DNA of 64,000 nt from Planctomycetia bacterium (GCA_021413845.1 JAIOPP010000008.1:124001-188000); one strand, 5' to 3'; positions 26,156 through 35,216 are shown, counted from the stretch's first letter. Notes: a model not told the origin generated them from the sequence alone. Program-made: numbers and translations.

Positions 26156-27439
26156 GTGGCTAAGAAACTCCATCGTCGAACGATTCTCCGCCGAGGTTGC
26201 ACCGTCGTCGCCGGCTCGCTGCTGGCCGGTGTCCATCTTCCTGCGGTCCATGCGGGTGCCGGCTCGGGCGTCGTCGGCGAAGCGAAAGCTTTGCATCGCG
26301 AGATCCCGGTGTTCATCGGCTATCTCAATTTCGCGCAAGAGCAATTCCGCGCCGATGGTGGTCGACAGTGCGATCTCACGAAGCTCGACGCGGCGGGAGT
26401 GAAGACCTTCGTTGCTTCGATCGGCTTCGGCTGCTACTTTCAAACCGGTCCGCGCCAGTACGAGCTCGCCGGCTCGAACGATTGGCTGCTCGAACGACAG
26501 TTGAGCCGTATCGACGACGTCGTGGCGACGATCGAAAAATGCCCTCGCACTCGGCTCATCAAGACCACGGCCGACCTCGTGCCGCGCGCCGGCGACGATC
26601 AGATCGGCGTGATCGTCCATCTGACGGGCAACAACCACACGACGCGACTCGACACGGTCGACGAGTTCTTTAAGCGCGGCGTGCGAGCCACGCATCCGGC
26701 CATGCAGTACCACAACAACTGGTGCGCCGGTCATGAAGGACGTGCCGCTCCCGCGCTGAGCGAATTCGGCCGGCAGGTGGTCGCGCGCATGAACGAGCTC
26801 GGCATCGCGATCGACACGGCCCACGCTTCCGACGACACGGCCCTGGCCCTGGCCGCGGTCTCGAAACGTCCGATCAGCGATAGCCATACGACCAGTCGCG
26901 ACCGCGTTCCGGCCTCGCGCGGCCTGCGCGATGCGACCTTGAAGCGCTTAGCCTCGACCGGCGGTGTGATCGGAGTGCTGTTCGCCGATCACATGCTGAC
27001 GTCCGAAGCCTGGCGCACGAAGTATTCGCAGCGCCCCGTGAGCCCGCGGCTCTGGGAGTACAACAAATATCTGCTGGCATCCACGAGCGACCCGGACGAG
27101 CGAATGAAACTACGGCGCGATAAGCAAGCTCAGGAGCAGTTCTATCAAGATCGCAAACTGCCGCCCGACGTCGCAACGCCGACGACACGCGCGGCCGCCC
27201 TGGGCGACTTGGCCGACACGATCGATTATCTGATCGACACGGTCGGCATCGACCACGTCGGCCTAGGAACCGACATCAACGGCATCGACGCCGACCAATG
27301 GCCGCAAGGAATAGACCACATGGGCGACCTCCCGGTACTGACGGCCGAACTGCTGCGCCGAGGCTACAGCGTCGACCGCCTACGCAAGCTCTTAAGCGAC
27401 AACGGCCACCGCGCCTACGGCGCTTGCTTGCCGACATAA
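26156..27439 (+). CDS. Peptidase M19 (renal dipeptidase)-like protein, exported
   Basis: 427 aa from a GTG at 26156, chosen because GAGGA lies 6 nt upstream and the N-terminus becomes a Tat-type signal (HRRTILRRGCTVVAGSLLAG). M19 landmarks include IDTAHASDDTALALAAVSKRPISDSHT (two ligand His residues) and VGIDHVGLGTDING (Asp). The N-terminal HxD ligand pair expected in the GHND region reads GYLNF, and the bridging-Glu region (usually EGG) reads LTGNNH. The binuclear zinc site is therefore probably incomplete. It may be a binding or altered enzyme. Last gene of the 23.4-27.4 kb plus-strand run. Confidence 0.78.
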   Translation: MAKKLHRRTILRRGCTVVAGSLLAGVHLPAVHAGAGSGVVGEAKALHREIPVFIGYLNFAQEQFRADGGRQCDLTKLDAAGVKTFVASIGFGCYFQTGPRQYELAGSNDWLLERQLSRIDDVVATIEKCPRTRLIKTTADLVPRAGDDQIGVIVHLTGNNHTTRLDTVDEFFKRGVRATHPAMQYHNNWCAGHEGRAAPALSEFGRQVVARMNELGIAIDTAHASDDTALALAAVSKRPISDSHTTSRDRVPASRGLRDATLKRLASTGGVIGVLFADHMLTSEAWRTKYSQRPVSPRLWEYNKYLLASTSDPDERMKLRRDKQAQEQFYQDRKLPPDVATPTTRAAALGDLADTIDYLIDTVGIDHVGLGTDINGIDADQWPQGIDHMGDLPVLTAELLRRGYSVDRLRKLLSDNGHRAYGACLPT

Positions 27440-27486
27440 TGGCTGAAACGACGAGCCCGGAAACAACATGGCCCGCGGAAACGACT

Positions 27487-27528
27487 AAGGGACCCGACTC
27501 GCGGTTTTCACCGTAAGTCGAGTCCCTT
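27487..27528 (-). terminator. Stem-loop downstream of tRNA-Leu
   Basis: Two 18-nt arms (27487-27504 and 27511-27528) around a 6-nt loop lie 8 nt past the 3' end of the tRNA. In minus-strand RNA the stem has 15 Watson-Crick pairs, two G-U pairs and one mismatch. On the plus strand the G-U pairs become C-A mismatches, so it was evidently shaped as a minus-strand RNA. It lacks a long U-tract, so termination may be weak, or it may mark a processing site. Confidence 0.65.
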
Positions 27529-27535
27529 GAGTAGG

Positions 27536-27618
27536 TACCGAAGGTCGGACTTGAACCGACACGGGATTGCTCCCACAGGATTTTGAGTCCAGCGCGTCTG
27601 CCATTTCGCCACTCCGGC
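27536..27618 (-). tRNA. tRNA-Leu (anticodon CAA)
   Basis: 83-nt class II tRNA. The acceptor stem GCCGGAG pairs with CTTCGGT (G-U at the ends), with discriminator A. The D arm follows TGGCGAAATGGCAGACGC, the anticodon loop is CTCAAAA (anticodon CAA), the long variable arm has GGGA-TCCC pairing, and the T arm is GTCGG-TTCAAGT-CCGAC. CCA is not encoded (the genomic sequence is CCT). The anticodon stem CTGGA/TCCTG contains a U-U opposition at its second pair. It reads UUG codons. The hairpin at 27487-27528 lies just downstream. Confidence 0.95.
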
Positions 27619-27690
27619 ACGGAGCGTCGGTCTCGTCGTCGGGCCGTCGGGTTGAAAGCGACGGGCACGGCACTGAAGATCGACGAGTCT

Positions 27691-27718
27691 ATTTTAGCAT
27701 CTTCTTCGCGAGAGTGAA
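27691..27718 (-). promoter_or_regulatory. Candidate promoter for tRNA-Leu
   Basis: On the minus strand TTCACT (27718-27713) and TAAAAT (27696-27691) are separated by 16 nt, with four and five matches to the sigma-70 boxes. Predicted transcription would start about 65 nt before the tRNA 5' end. Prediction only. Confidence 0.42.
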
Positions 27719-27900
27719 CGGGGGACTCCGCCGGTTTTTGGTCTTCCGCCGCGGCCTACCGGCCACTTGCCCTGTTCGCTATCCGCTGCAATTGGAATAA
27801 TCGGGTCCTCGCCCGAGGGCTTCGGCTCTCGGTGCCGCGGATCGGTTGCATTCGCCACACTTGCGCAACTTGTTCGGTCGGCAGGCCCAAGGAAAAATCG

Positions 27901-29157
27901 ATGACTATCGTGCTGTTCGAAGACGACAAAGTAGCGCAACTTTATCCGATTTCCGTCGGACGGCCCGCCGCCGCCATTTCGTGTGCGGGCTTCACCCTCA
28001 TCGAGTTGTTGCGCAGCTTCGGCGAACAGCCGTCGTTCTTGCTCCGCTCCCATCTGCAAGCCACGGCCCTGGCCGACGGCCTGATCAGCGAATCCCCCGC
28101 CGATGGGCAGCCGCTCCGTGCGACCGCGAACGAGCCGTTGGTGTTGGTCAACGCTCGCTTGGTCCCGAGCGTCGCCGTGGTGGAAGCCGTGTTGAAGCTT
28201 GCGCGGGCCGGGAAGCCGGGCTTGGTCGTCTCGGGCGATTCGATCGCGCTGGCCGTGCTTGCCGCCGATGCGCCTCCTTTGCCGCGCGATGCGCAGCCGC
28301 CGCACATCGCGGAGTATCTCGGCAGGCTTCCGAAGGCGCCGCTCGAAGCCGAGCTGCCGCTGTTTCATTTCCCGCACGACGTCGTGCGCCACAACCTCAC
28401 GGCCCTCAACGACAACCTCGCCTATCGCCTACGCAAAGGAAATTATCGTGAAGTCGCCGATGGGGTCTTCGCAGCCGACGAAGCGAAGCTCGGCTCCTAT
28501 TGCGTGACCGAAACGGACAAAGGCCCGATCTTGCTCGACGCCGGCGCATCGGTCGGGCCCTATTGTTTCTTGCGCGGCCCGGTTTATCTCGGGCCCTCGG
28601 CTCGGCTCACGGAACAGTCGGCGTTGAAAGATTGCGTGAGCCTCGGCCACACGACGAAGATCGGCGGCGAAGTCGAAGGTTCCGTCATCGAGCCGTATAC
28701 GAACAAGCAACATCACGGTTTTCTCGGACACAGCTACCTCGGCAGTTGGGTCAATCTCGGAGCAGGGACCTGCAACAGCGATCTCAAGAACACCTACGGC
28801 CAAGTCAACATGGACTACCACGGCCGCAAGGTGCCGACCGGCATGCAGTTCCTCGGCGCGATCGTCGGCGATTACGCGAAGACGGCCATCAACACTGGCA
28901 TCTTCACCGGCAAGACCGTCGGGGCGTGCAGCATGGTCTACGGCTTCGTCACCACGAACGTGCCGAGCTTCGTGAACTATGCCCGCTCGTTCGGGCAGGT
29001 CACCGAAGTGCCGGTCGATATCCTCGTTGCGGCGCAGGCCCGCATGTTTGCGCGGCGTAAAGTCGAGCAGCGGTTATGCGACTTGCAGCTGCTGCACGAT
29101 ATGTACGAACTGACTAAGCACGAGCGGCAGATGGCCGGCGAGCCCCTCTCCTTGTAA
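27901..29157 (+). CDS. GlmU-like sugar nucleotidyltransferase with left-handed beta-helix domain
   Basis: 418 aa from ATG 27901, preceded by CAAGGAAAAATCG. The N-terminal 200 residues resemble the NTP_transf_4 domain of GlmU-family proteins (FEDDKVAQLYPISVGRPAAA, then LVNARLVPSVA). The C-terminal half is a left-handed beta-helix acyltransferase-type domain: hexapeptide-like ASVGPYCFLRGPVYLGPSA, GGEVEGSVIEPYTNKQHHGFLGHSYLGSWVNLGAGTCNSDLKNTYG. These fused proteins in Bacteroidetes and planctomycetes are annotated as putative sugar-1-phosphate nucleotidyl/acetyltransferases for UDP-sugar or cell-envelope sugar synthesis. Not a close GlmU orthologue: the classical Rossmann GxGTRM motif is absent. 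Confidence 0.85.
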   Translation: MTIVLFEDDKVAQLYPISVGRPAAAISCAGFTLIELLRSFGEQPSFLLRSHLQATALADGLISESPADGQPLRATANEPLVLVNARLVPSVAVVEAVLKLARAGKPGLVVSGDSIALAVLAADAPPLPRDAQPPHIAEYLGRLPKAPLEAELPLFHFPHDVVRHNLTALNDNLAYRLRKGNYREVADGVFAADEAKLGSYCVTETDKGPILLDAGASVGPYCFLRGPVYLGPSARLTEQSALKDCVSLGHTTKIGGEVEGSVIEPYTNKQHHGFLGHSYLGSWVNLGAGTCNSDLKNTYGQVNMDYHGRKVPTGMQFLGAIVGDYAKTAINTGIFTGKTVGACSMVYGFVTTNVPSFVNYARSFGQVTEVPVDILVAAQARMFARRKVEQRLCDLQLLHDMYELTKHERQMAGEPLSL

Positions 29158-29248
29158 ACGGTCGCGCGGCCGGGTATCGTCGAAGTTTGCTTTGCTCGAA
29201 TCGATCCCCGCTATTAACAAGCCTCACTCCGCAACCACGCACGCTTCG

Positions 29249-30121
29249 ATGAATCTCCGACACGCTTACGGTCCCGGAAAATTCGGCCTCTCCTTCGAGC
29301 TTTATCCTCCTAAGAGCGAGACGGCCGAAGCGGAGTTGTTCGAGCATGTCGCGGAGTTGATGACGTTCCGGCCCGACTATGTTACTTGCACCTACGGCGC
29401 CGGCGGCTCGACGCGCTCGAAGACACTCGACATCGTCGAACGGGTCCGTCGCGATTTCCGCGGCGCGACCGCCTCGCATCTCACCTGCGTCGGCGCCACG
29501 GTCGAACAATTGCGCGACTATCTTACCGAAGCCGAGAAGCGCGGCGTGTCGAACATCGTCGCGCTGCGCGGCGATCCGCCGAAAGGGGAGACCGAGTTTC
29601 GCCAAGTCGTCGGCGGCTTGCGCTACGCCAACGAGCTCGTCGCTCTGATCCGCGCCGAGTTCCCGAATTTCGGCATCGCCGTGGCCGGCTATCCGGAAAA
29701 GCATCTCGAAGCGCCGAGCCTCGATGTCGATCTCGCAAACCTCAAGCGCAAGGTCGATAGCGGAGCCGATGCCGTCGTGACGCAGCTCTTCTATCGCAAC
29801 TCGGACTTCTTCGAATTCCGCAACCGTTGCGAGCGGCTCGGCATTCGCATTCCCCTCGTGCCTGGCATTCTTCCCGTCACGAACCTCGCCCAGATCAAGC
29901 GCATCACCGCGCTATGCGGAGCGCAACTCCCCGAAGACTTTCGAGCCGACCTCGAACGCTGCGGTGCCGATGCCGAGGCGCAGTTCGAAATCGGCGTGGC
30001 GTTCGCCGTCCGCCAAGTGCGCGAGCTCGTCGCCGCCGGAGTGCCGGGTATCCACTTCTACGTCCTCAACAAGTCGAACGCCACGGGGCGCGTGTTGCGC
30101 GAAGTAGCGCTTGCGCGTTAG
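29249..30121 (+). CDS. metF: 5,10-methylenetetrahydrofolate reductase
   Basis: 290 aa from ATG 29249, which matches the usual MetF length; an in-frame TTG at 29192 would add 19 unrelated residues. FAD/folate features: FGLSFELYPPKSE (catalytic Glu), PDYVTCTYGAGGSTR, ASHLTCVGAT, NIVALRGDPP, and VTQLFYRNSDFFEFRNRCE. Reduces methylene-THF to methyl-THF for methionine synthesis and one-carbon supply. 91 nt after the GlmU-like gene, so possibly cotranscribed. No obvious Shine-Dalgarno sequence and no SAM riboswitch features upstream. Confidence 0.93.
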   Translation: MNLRHAYGPGKFGLSFELYPPKSETAEAELFEHVAELMTFRPDYVTCTYGAGGSTRSKTLDIVERVRRDFRGATASHLTCVGATVEQLRDYLTEAEKRGVSNIVALRGDPPKGETEFRQVVGGLRYANELVALIRAEFPNFGIAVAGYPEKHLEAPSLDVDLANLKRKVDSGADAVVTQLFYRNSDFFEFRNRCERLGIRIPLVPGILPVTNLAQIKRITALCGAQLPEDFRADLERCGADAEAQFEIGVAFAVRQVRELVAAGVPGIHFYVLNKSNATGRVLREVALAR

Positions 30122-30134
30122 AAACGTTTCATGC

Positions 30135-30932
30135 CTAGGCCGCACGGCGCACGTCGTTGTGCCGGCGATAGCGATCGGCCTTCGTTTCGATGCGCCGCGC
30201 GAGCCGTTTTGCTTCGTCGTCGAGCTTCGTGAGCCCGAGGTACTGCTTGAAGAAGCGTAGCCGATCGGTGCGCGTAATCCCGGCGGGATCGCTCGAAAAC
30301 AGCAGCCCGGCGAGGTCTTTGATCTTCCAGCGCGCGAGCCGCGAGTGCAGCAGCCGCCCCAAGTCGATCAGCACCAAGTCGAAGCCGTCTTCGCAATCGG
30401 CATCGTCGCGAAGATAGAAATGGCACAGGTAAAAATCGCGATGGTACAGCCGTTCGTCGTGCAACCGCCGAGCCACGTCGACCAAGCGCCGTACGAGCGC
30501 TTGCTTCCTGCGCCGCTGTTGCGAGGCGGGCAGCTTCGCCAACGGGCCGGGAATGTAACGATGCAACGGAAGGTAGCCCACGAGTTCGCGCGTCGCCAGC
30601 AAGCTGCCGCAAGCCGCTCGTCCGTCGGCACCGGCGAACACCGTTTCGGGCACGCGCACGCCGAGCGCCGCGACCCGTTCGAGGTTGGCGAATTCGCTCG
30701 GCCCGGGAAACGCTTTCGCCGGCGCAAACTTCCGCTGCCACCACGGCAAACGCATGTGCTTCTTCACGTACAGGCTCAGCGTTCGCCCGTCGACTTCGAC
30801 ACGGTAGCGCCCCGTCGAACGTCCTTGCTTCTGCACGTAGTCGTCGGTCGGGTTCCAAGCCGCGATCGCGCCGTAGCTATCGAGCGACGACGCGGCGAGA
30901 AACGAACGATAGCCGGGATTGATCCAGAACAT
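30135..30932 (-). CDS. Kdo/WaaP-family lipopolysaccharide kinase-like protein
   Basis: 265 aa from ATG 30932 (an upstream in-frame TTG at 30959 is possible). Eukaryotic-like kinase features of the LPS-kinase family: ATP-site Lys in LYVKKHMRLP, catalytic loop YHRDFYLCHFYL near residue 184 and metal Asp in VLIDLGRLL near residue 206. Such enzymes phosphorylate Kdo or heptose of the LPS inner core on the cytoplasmic side. Last gene of the minus-strand LPS run, 57 nt after the epimerase gene. Confidence 0.85.
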   Translation of the reverse strand: MFWINPGYRSFLAASSLDSYGAIAAWNPTDDYVQKQGRSTGRYRVEVDGRTLSLYVKKHMRLPWWQRKFAPAKAFPGPSEFANLERVAALGVRVPETVFAGADGRAACGSLLATRELVGYLPLHRYIPGPLAKLPASQQRRRKQALVRRLVDVARRLHDERLYHRDFYLCHFYLRDDADCEDGFDLVLIDLGRLLHSRLARWKIKDLAGLLFSSDPAGITRTDRLRFFKQYLGLTKLDDEAKRLARRIETKADRYRRHNDVRRAA

Positions 30933-30989
30933 GATTGGGGAGCGGCAAGGATTCTGCAATGTAGATAGTAACTAAAAAACAAGCGAGTC

Positions 30990-31955
30990 TTAGGCGGCGC
31001 TGCGCTCCCGGACGACCTCTTCCGACAGCACCGAGCTTAAAAGATCGGCGAGGCTTTGCTCGATCGGCGTTGTCGCGCGCCAGCCGCAACAGACGGCCGT
31101 CTTCGTCGGGTCGCCGTAGACGTTCGGCAAGTCGCCGGCGCGCGATAGGTCGCGAGTTTCGACGATCGGCATGCTCTCTCCGGTGAGCTCGATCATCTGG
31201 TGAAGCAGGTCGCGAATCTCGTGCGATCGCCCGCTACAGACGTTATACAACCGGCCCGGAACCCCTTCGCGCAGCAAGCGCACATACGCATCGACCGCAT
31301 CGCGCACGTCGACGAAGTCGCGCCGCGCGACAAGACTGCCGCATTCGATCTGCGCCTGCTCGCCCCGATGGATGGCTCCGATTTGTTGCGCAAATCGACC
31401 CAGCGACAAATTCTTGCCGAGCCCAGGCCCAACGAGATTAAACGTCCGTGCGACGATGATCTGCAGCGGGCCGGCGGCAGGTTCGGCCAGCGCCGCGCGT
31501 GTCGCTTCCAGCTTAGTCCGGCCGTACGGCGACTCGGGCACGCAGGGAGCATCTTCGCTTACGGGAAGCCGCGCTGCTCCGGCCGACCCAAGCTCGGCCG
31601 CGCTCCCTACCACCAGCACACGAATCGTCTTTTCGTTTCGCGAGGCAAAGCTCTTCAAGGCTTCGATCAAGTGCTGGAGCGCGTCGACGTTGGCTGCGCG
31701 CAGCTCGTCGAACGTCGCGGCCGCGGTCATGCCTGCCAGGTGATAAACCGCGTCGGGTCGAATAACGTCGATCGCTCGTCGCAGGGCGGCCCCGTCGGTG
31801 AGATCGCACGCCTGAAATTCAGCGACCTGCGGAACGCTACGTGCAGGGATCGTGCGGCCGAGACCGACGATGGTGACGTCGTCGCGGCTCAAGCGTTCGG
31901 CCAGGTGCCGGCCGGAGAACCCCGCGACTCCCGTGATCAGCACGCGCTCGCGCAT
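30990..31955 (-). CDS. NAD(P)-dependent sugar-nucleotide epimerase/reductase (extended SDR)
   Basis: 321 aa. Cofactor motif TGVAGFSGRHL at the N-terminus, YHLAGMTAA near residue 71, catalytic Ser (VVGSAAELG) and YGRTK near residue 144, RTFNLVGPG near 170. By appearance it is closest to GDP-6-deoxy-mannose reductase/GDP-mannose dehydratase type enzymes that make deoxyhexoses for LPS. Its start is 3 nt after the stop of the nucleotidyltransferase gene, so the two are translationally linked and probably make one activated sugar. Confidence 0.83.
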   Translation of the reverse strand: MRERVLITGVAGFSGRHLAERLSRDDVTIVGLGRTIPARSVPQVAEFQACDLTDGAALRRAIDVIRPDAVYHLAGMTAAATFDELRAANVDALQHLIEALKSFASRNEKTIRVLVVGSAAELGSAGAARLPVSEDAPCVPESPYGRTKLEATRAALAEPAAGPLQIIVARTFNLVGPGLGKNLSLGRFAQQIGAIHRGEQAQIECGSLVARRDFVDVRDAVDAYVRLLREGVPGRLYNVCSGRSHEIRDLLHQMIELTGESMPIVETRDLSRAGDLPNVYGDPTKTAVCCGWRATTPIEQSLADLLSSVLSEEVVRERSAA

Positions 31956-31958
31956 CGC

Positions 31959-32684
31959 TTAAGCCGCCGCTCGCAAAGGCTGCGGATAGAAGCGGAGCGG
32001 ATCGCGGCGGTATTCATCGCACGCCGTGGCATAGTCGTCGGGCCGGCCGATGTCGAGCCAGTAGCAATCGTCGCGAAACGTCAGCACGTCGCGACCGTCG
32101 CGCTTGATGCGCAGAATCAGCTCGGGCATCGAGAGCCGTTCGCCGGGCGTGACGTAGTCGCACACTTCCGGCTCGAAACAGTAGATTCCCATGCTGACGT
32201 CGAAGCGGTGCGTCGGCTTTTCGATGTAGTCGAGCAGGCGTCCTTGTTCGTCGGTCTCGAGCACTCCGAGATCGATCTTCACCTCGCGCCGATACGTGGC
32301 GATCGTCGCGAGCGACTTGCGGCGACGATGAAACGCGGCCAGCCGGTTGAAGTCGAGCGTCGTGAGCAGGTCGCCGTTCATCACCAGGAAAGGCTCGTCG
32401 ACGCGCGGCAGCAGGCCGAGGCAGCCGGCCGTGTCGAGCGGAGTGGTCTCGCGGAAGTAATCGATCTTCAGCCCGAACCGTTCGCCATCGCCGAGAAAGG
32501 CCCGAATGAGCTCCGCTAAATGTCCGGTGACGACCGTCAAGTCGGTGACGCCGAACAGCTGCAACTGGCGCACGAGGACTTCGATCACCGGCGTGTCGTC
32601 GAGCGGAACGAGCGGCTTCGGAAACGCCGCGGTGAAGGGCTGTAAGCGAGTCCCTTTTCCACCGGCAAGCAATACGGCACGCAT
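31959..32684 (-). CDS. Sugar-1-phosphate nucleotidyltransferase
   Basis: 241 aa from ATG 32684. The N-terminal signature LLAGGKGTRLQPFTAAFPKPLVPL is that of NTP:sugar-1-phosphate nucleotidyltransferases, with the metal Asp in VMNGDLL near residue 105. Length and features resemble the mannose-/heptose-1-phosphate guanylyltransferase group (HddC/ManC-like core) without extra C-terminal domains. Works just before the epimerase/reductase encoded 3 nt downstream. Whether the sugar is mannose, glucose or heptose is not visible. Confidence 0.84.
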   Translation of the reverse strand: MRAVLLAGGKGTRLQPFTAAFPKPLVPLDDTPVIEVLVRQLQLFGVTDLTVVTGHLAELIRAFLGDGERFGLKIDYFRETTPLDTAGCLGLLPRVDEPFLVMNGDLLTTLDFNRLAAFHRRRKSLATIATYRREVKIDLGVLETDEQGRLLDYIEKPTHRFDVSMGIYCFEPEVCDYVTPGERLSMPELILRIKRDGRDVLTFRDDCYWLDIGRPDDYATACDEYRRDPLRFYPQPLRAAA

Positions 32685-32758
32685 GAAGAACGATCTTTCG
32701 GACAGAGGACGAGGTCGAATGAACTGTTTAATAAAAGATTTGTTGCCGTCACGACGGG

Positions 32759-33988
32759 CTAAGCCACACGCTTGCGATTTCGCGAACTCGCCGTAGACCC
32801 CTGCAAAGCCGTGGCGTGCATCGTCGCTCGATGGCGTTCCAACAGCGCGACCAACTCGCGCATCCGCACGTCCATCGTCGAGCGAGCCGCGGTTCGGCGG
32901 GCTTCGATCGCCATCCGGTGGCGCAGCGCATCGTCGTTGCAGAGCAAAGTCATGTGTTGCGCTAAGTCGTCGGTTTGCCACGGCGATTCGACGATGAAAC
33001 CATCGCGACCTTCCGTCAGCAATTCCGACGCGCCGTTCTGTTGTGTCGTAATCACCGGCAAGCCGAAGCCGAGCGCCTCGGGCACCACGAGGCTGCAAGG
33101 ATCGTAGAACGTCGGGAAGACGAACGCATCGCAACCGGCGAAGCAAGCCTGTACGTCGTCGACGAAGCCGAGAAAGCGAACCCGATCGGCGATGCCGAGC
33201 TTCGCCGCTTGGCGTTGATAAGCGTGGTCGCGCCGACTTCCGCAAACGATCAGCATCGCTTGCGGACAATCTCCGGCGACTTGCGCAAACGCTTCCAGCA
33301 GCGGTTCCAGGCCCTTGAGGGCATAGTTGCGAGCCGTGAAGAGCAGGGCGACGTCGTGGGTTTCCAGTCGTTGTTCGCGGCGGAATCGTTTCCGGCCGGC
33401 CGCGCCGTCGAATGCGCGTCGGCTCGGCTCCAGTCCGTTGTAGACGACGGCGATGCGCTCGGCCGGCAGATCGTAATACTGGCGGAAATGCTCGGCGCTT
33501 AGTTCGCTCGGAGCGACGACCGTCGCATGGCGCGCGTCCGGGCCGAACTGTTTCGTTTCGATTCGCTTAAAGAACCATTGTTTCGGGCTCAACGCTTTGC
33601 CCGCGACGTGCAACGCGCGCACGAGCGGGTGCCGAAAGCGTTCCAAGCTATAGTCGACGGCCGCCGGATGCGCGCCCGCGACCGCGAGATAAATATCTTG
33701 ATACCAAGTCTTATTGAAGCCGATGATGAGATCGAAATCTTCTTGGAGTAGTGCGCGTTCGCTGGCGGCGGCGAAGCGATAGGTGCGTAGCCAACCGCAG
33801 AGCGGAAGTTCGCGCACGGCGACTTCATGCACCGTCGCGGCGTCGGAAACTTCCCCGGCATCGACACCGCGGGCAAACAGATGCACGTCGTGTCCGGCTT
33901 CGATGAGCGCGCGCGCAACGGACCCGGCATATTTTTCGGCGCCGCCGCGGCGTGCGCCGATCCATTCGATATTAAGTCCGATTTTCAT
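32759..33988 (-). CDS. Glycosyltransferase family 4
   Basis: 409 aa GT-B enzyme. N-terminal MKIGLNIEWIGARRGGAEKYA binds acceptor. The C-terminal donor site has LLFTARNYALKGLEPLLEAF near residue 215, RVRFLGF and the E-x7-E region (FYDPCSLVVPEALGFGLPVIT) near 300. Looks like the WaaG-type LPS core glucosyltransferase group. Cytoplasmic, peripheral membrane. Located between the WaaF-like gene and the nucleotidyltransferase gene, consistent with LPS core extension. The last 20 residues are Arg/Ser-rich and poorly conserved in appearance. Confidence 0.88.
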   Translation of the reverse strand: MKIGLNIEWIGARRGGAEKYAGSVARALIEAGHDVHLFARGVDAGEVSDAATVHEVAVRELPLCGWLRTYRFAAASERALLQEDFDLIIGFNKTWYQDIYLAVAGAHPAAVDYSLERFRHPLVRALHVAGKALSPKQWFFKRIETKQFGPDARHATVVAPSELSAEHFRQYYDLPAERIAVVYNGLEPSRRAFDGAAGRKRFRREQRLETHDVALLFTARNYALKGLEPLLEAFAQVAGDCPQAMLIVCGSRRDHAYQRQAAKLGIADRVRFLGFVDDVQACFAGCDAFVFPTFYDPCSLVVPEALGFGLPVITTQQNGASELLTEGRDGFIVESPWQTDDLAQHMTLLCNDDALRHRMAIEARRTAARSTMDVRMRELVALLERHRATMHATALQGSTASSRNRKRVA

Positions 33989-34115
33989 GCGCAGGCCATT
34001 CGTCGCGAGCGGCTTCCTTGCCTCGAAGCGGCGGCGATTCTACACGGGTTCCGAAATCCGGGACAAGACAGGAACGGTGCCGGCAGTGAAGGCGGAAACC
34101 TTTCGCCATGTGTAG

Positions 34116-35216
34116 CTACGCTGACAAACTGTGGACCTGCGAGGCCGGATACTTCGCCAGCATGCGGAGCGTTGCCTTTTCAACCTCGTCGACGCTCAGA
34201 TCTCGCATGCATTGATGCGTTCCGAGCGGACAAACGCGGCTTTGGCATGGTCCGCAAGGGAGCTTCTTCTGGATATGCACGGCCTCGGCCTGATGGTTTT
34301 CGCTCCACTCGATGTGCGTCGGCCCGAACAGCGACACGACGGGGACGCCGAACGCCGCCGCGAAATGACGCGGCCCGCTATCGGTCGTCACCATAAGGCG
34401 CGAACGCTCGACGCATGCCTTCGAGAGCCCGATGCTTAGGGGCTGGTCGGCTAAGGTGTCGTCGGCCAGAGACGTCACGCGCGGATGATTGGCTTGCGCC
34501 ACGACATCGCGCGCAACCTCGCGCTCGGCCGGGCCGCAAAGCATCAGCACGGAAGCGTCGGTCCGAGCGACGAGGCGACGGGCCAACTCGGCGAAGTACT
34601 CGTTCGGCCAAACCTTCGCGGCACCGTAAGCGCCGCCGGAGTTGAACACGATCGTCGGACGATCGCGCGGGAGCCCGAGCGTTTGCCAAGTTCGCTCGGC
34701 GGCCGCGCGATCTGCCGGGGAGACGGCCAGCTCCAAGCGAGGCGACTCCGGCGGACAGCCGAGGGCGTAGGCGAGCTCGAGATAGTAGTCGAGCACCGGC
34801 GCCGGCGTGTAGCGACGTGCGCCGTACCAGGTGCGCCCGGCGTAGAGAGGGGTGAGCTTGTCGGTGAGCAGCGGACCGCGCAAGGCGCGCGCATAGCCGA
34901 CGCGCCGGCGAGCCCCGCTGAGCCGCGCCAAGACTCCGGTGCGCAACGAGTTCGTGAGCAATACGACGGCATCGAGCTGCTCGGCCCGCAGCTTTTGAAC
35001 CAATGCGCGGCTATGAAGCTCGGCATGCTTCGAGCGCGGGTCGTAGTACAGCTCGCCGTCGAGCCACGGAGTTCCGGCGAGCACCTGCGCCACGTAAGGT
35101 CGCATCACGCCGACCATCCGGCCTTCCGGCCCGAGCATGCGCCGCAAGGCGCGCAGAGTCGGCGTCGCCATGACGACGTCGCCGATCCAGTTCGGAAGAA
35201 AGATGCCGAGGCGCAT
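34116..35216 (-). CDS. waaF: ADP-heptose:LPS heptosyltransferase II (GT9)
   Basis: 366 aa. GT9 features: N-terminal LPNWIGDVVMATPTLRAL (the heptosyltransferase II type start), TIVFNSGGAYGAAKVWP near residue 190, TDSGPRHFAAAFGVPVVSLFGPTHIEW near residue 282 and a C-terminal Cys-rich CGPCQSRVCPLGTHQCM. Transfers heptose from ADP-heptose to the inner core. The donor would come from HldE encoded 59 nt upstream. No WaaC-type heptosyltransferase I is in the window. Confidence 0.9.
   Translation of the reverse strand: MRLGIFLPNWIGDVVMATPTLRALRRMLGPEGRMVGVMRPYVAQVLAGTPWLDGELYYDPRSKHAELHSRALVQKLRAEQLDAVVLLTNSLRTGVLARLSGARRRVGYARALRGPLLTDKLTPLYAGRTWYGARRYTPAPVLDYYLELAYALGCPPESPRLELAVSPADRAAAERTWQTLGLPRDRPTIVFNSGGAYGAAKVWPNEYFAELARRLVARTDASVLMLCGPAEREVARDVVAQANHPRVTSLADDTLADQPLSIGLSKACVERSRLMVTTDSGPRHFAAAFGVPVVSLFGPTHIEWSENHQAEAVHIQKKLPCGPCQSRVCPLGTHQCMRDLSVDEVEKATLRMLAKYPASQVHSLSA

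Noticed and set aside
29192-29248. TTG start giving 19 extra residues on MetF
   Set aside because: The ATG at 29249 gives the usual MetF length; the extra residues show no similarity to the family.
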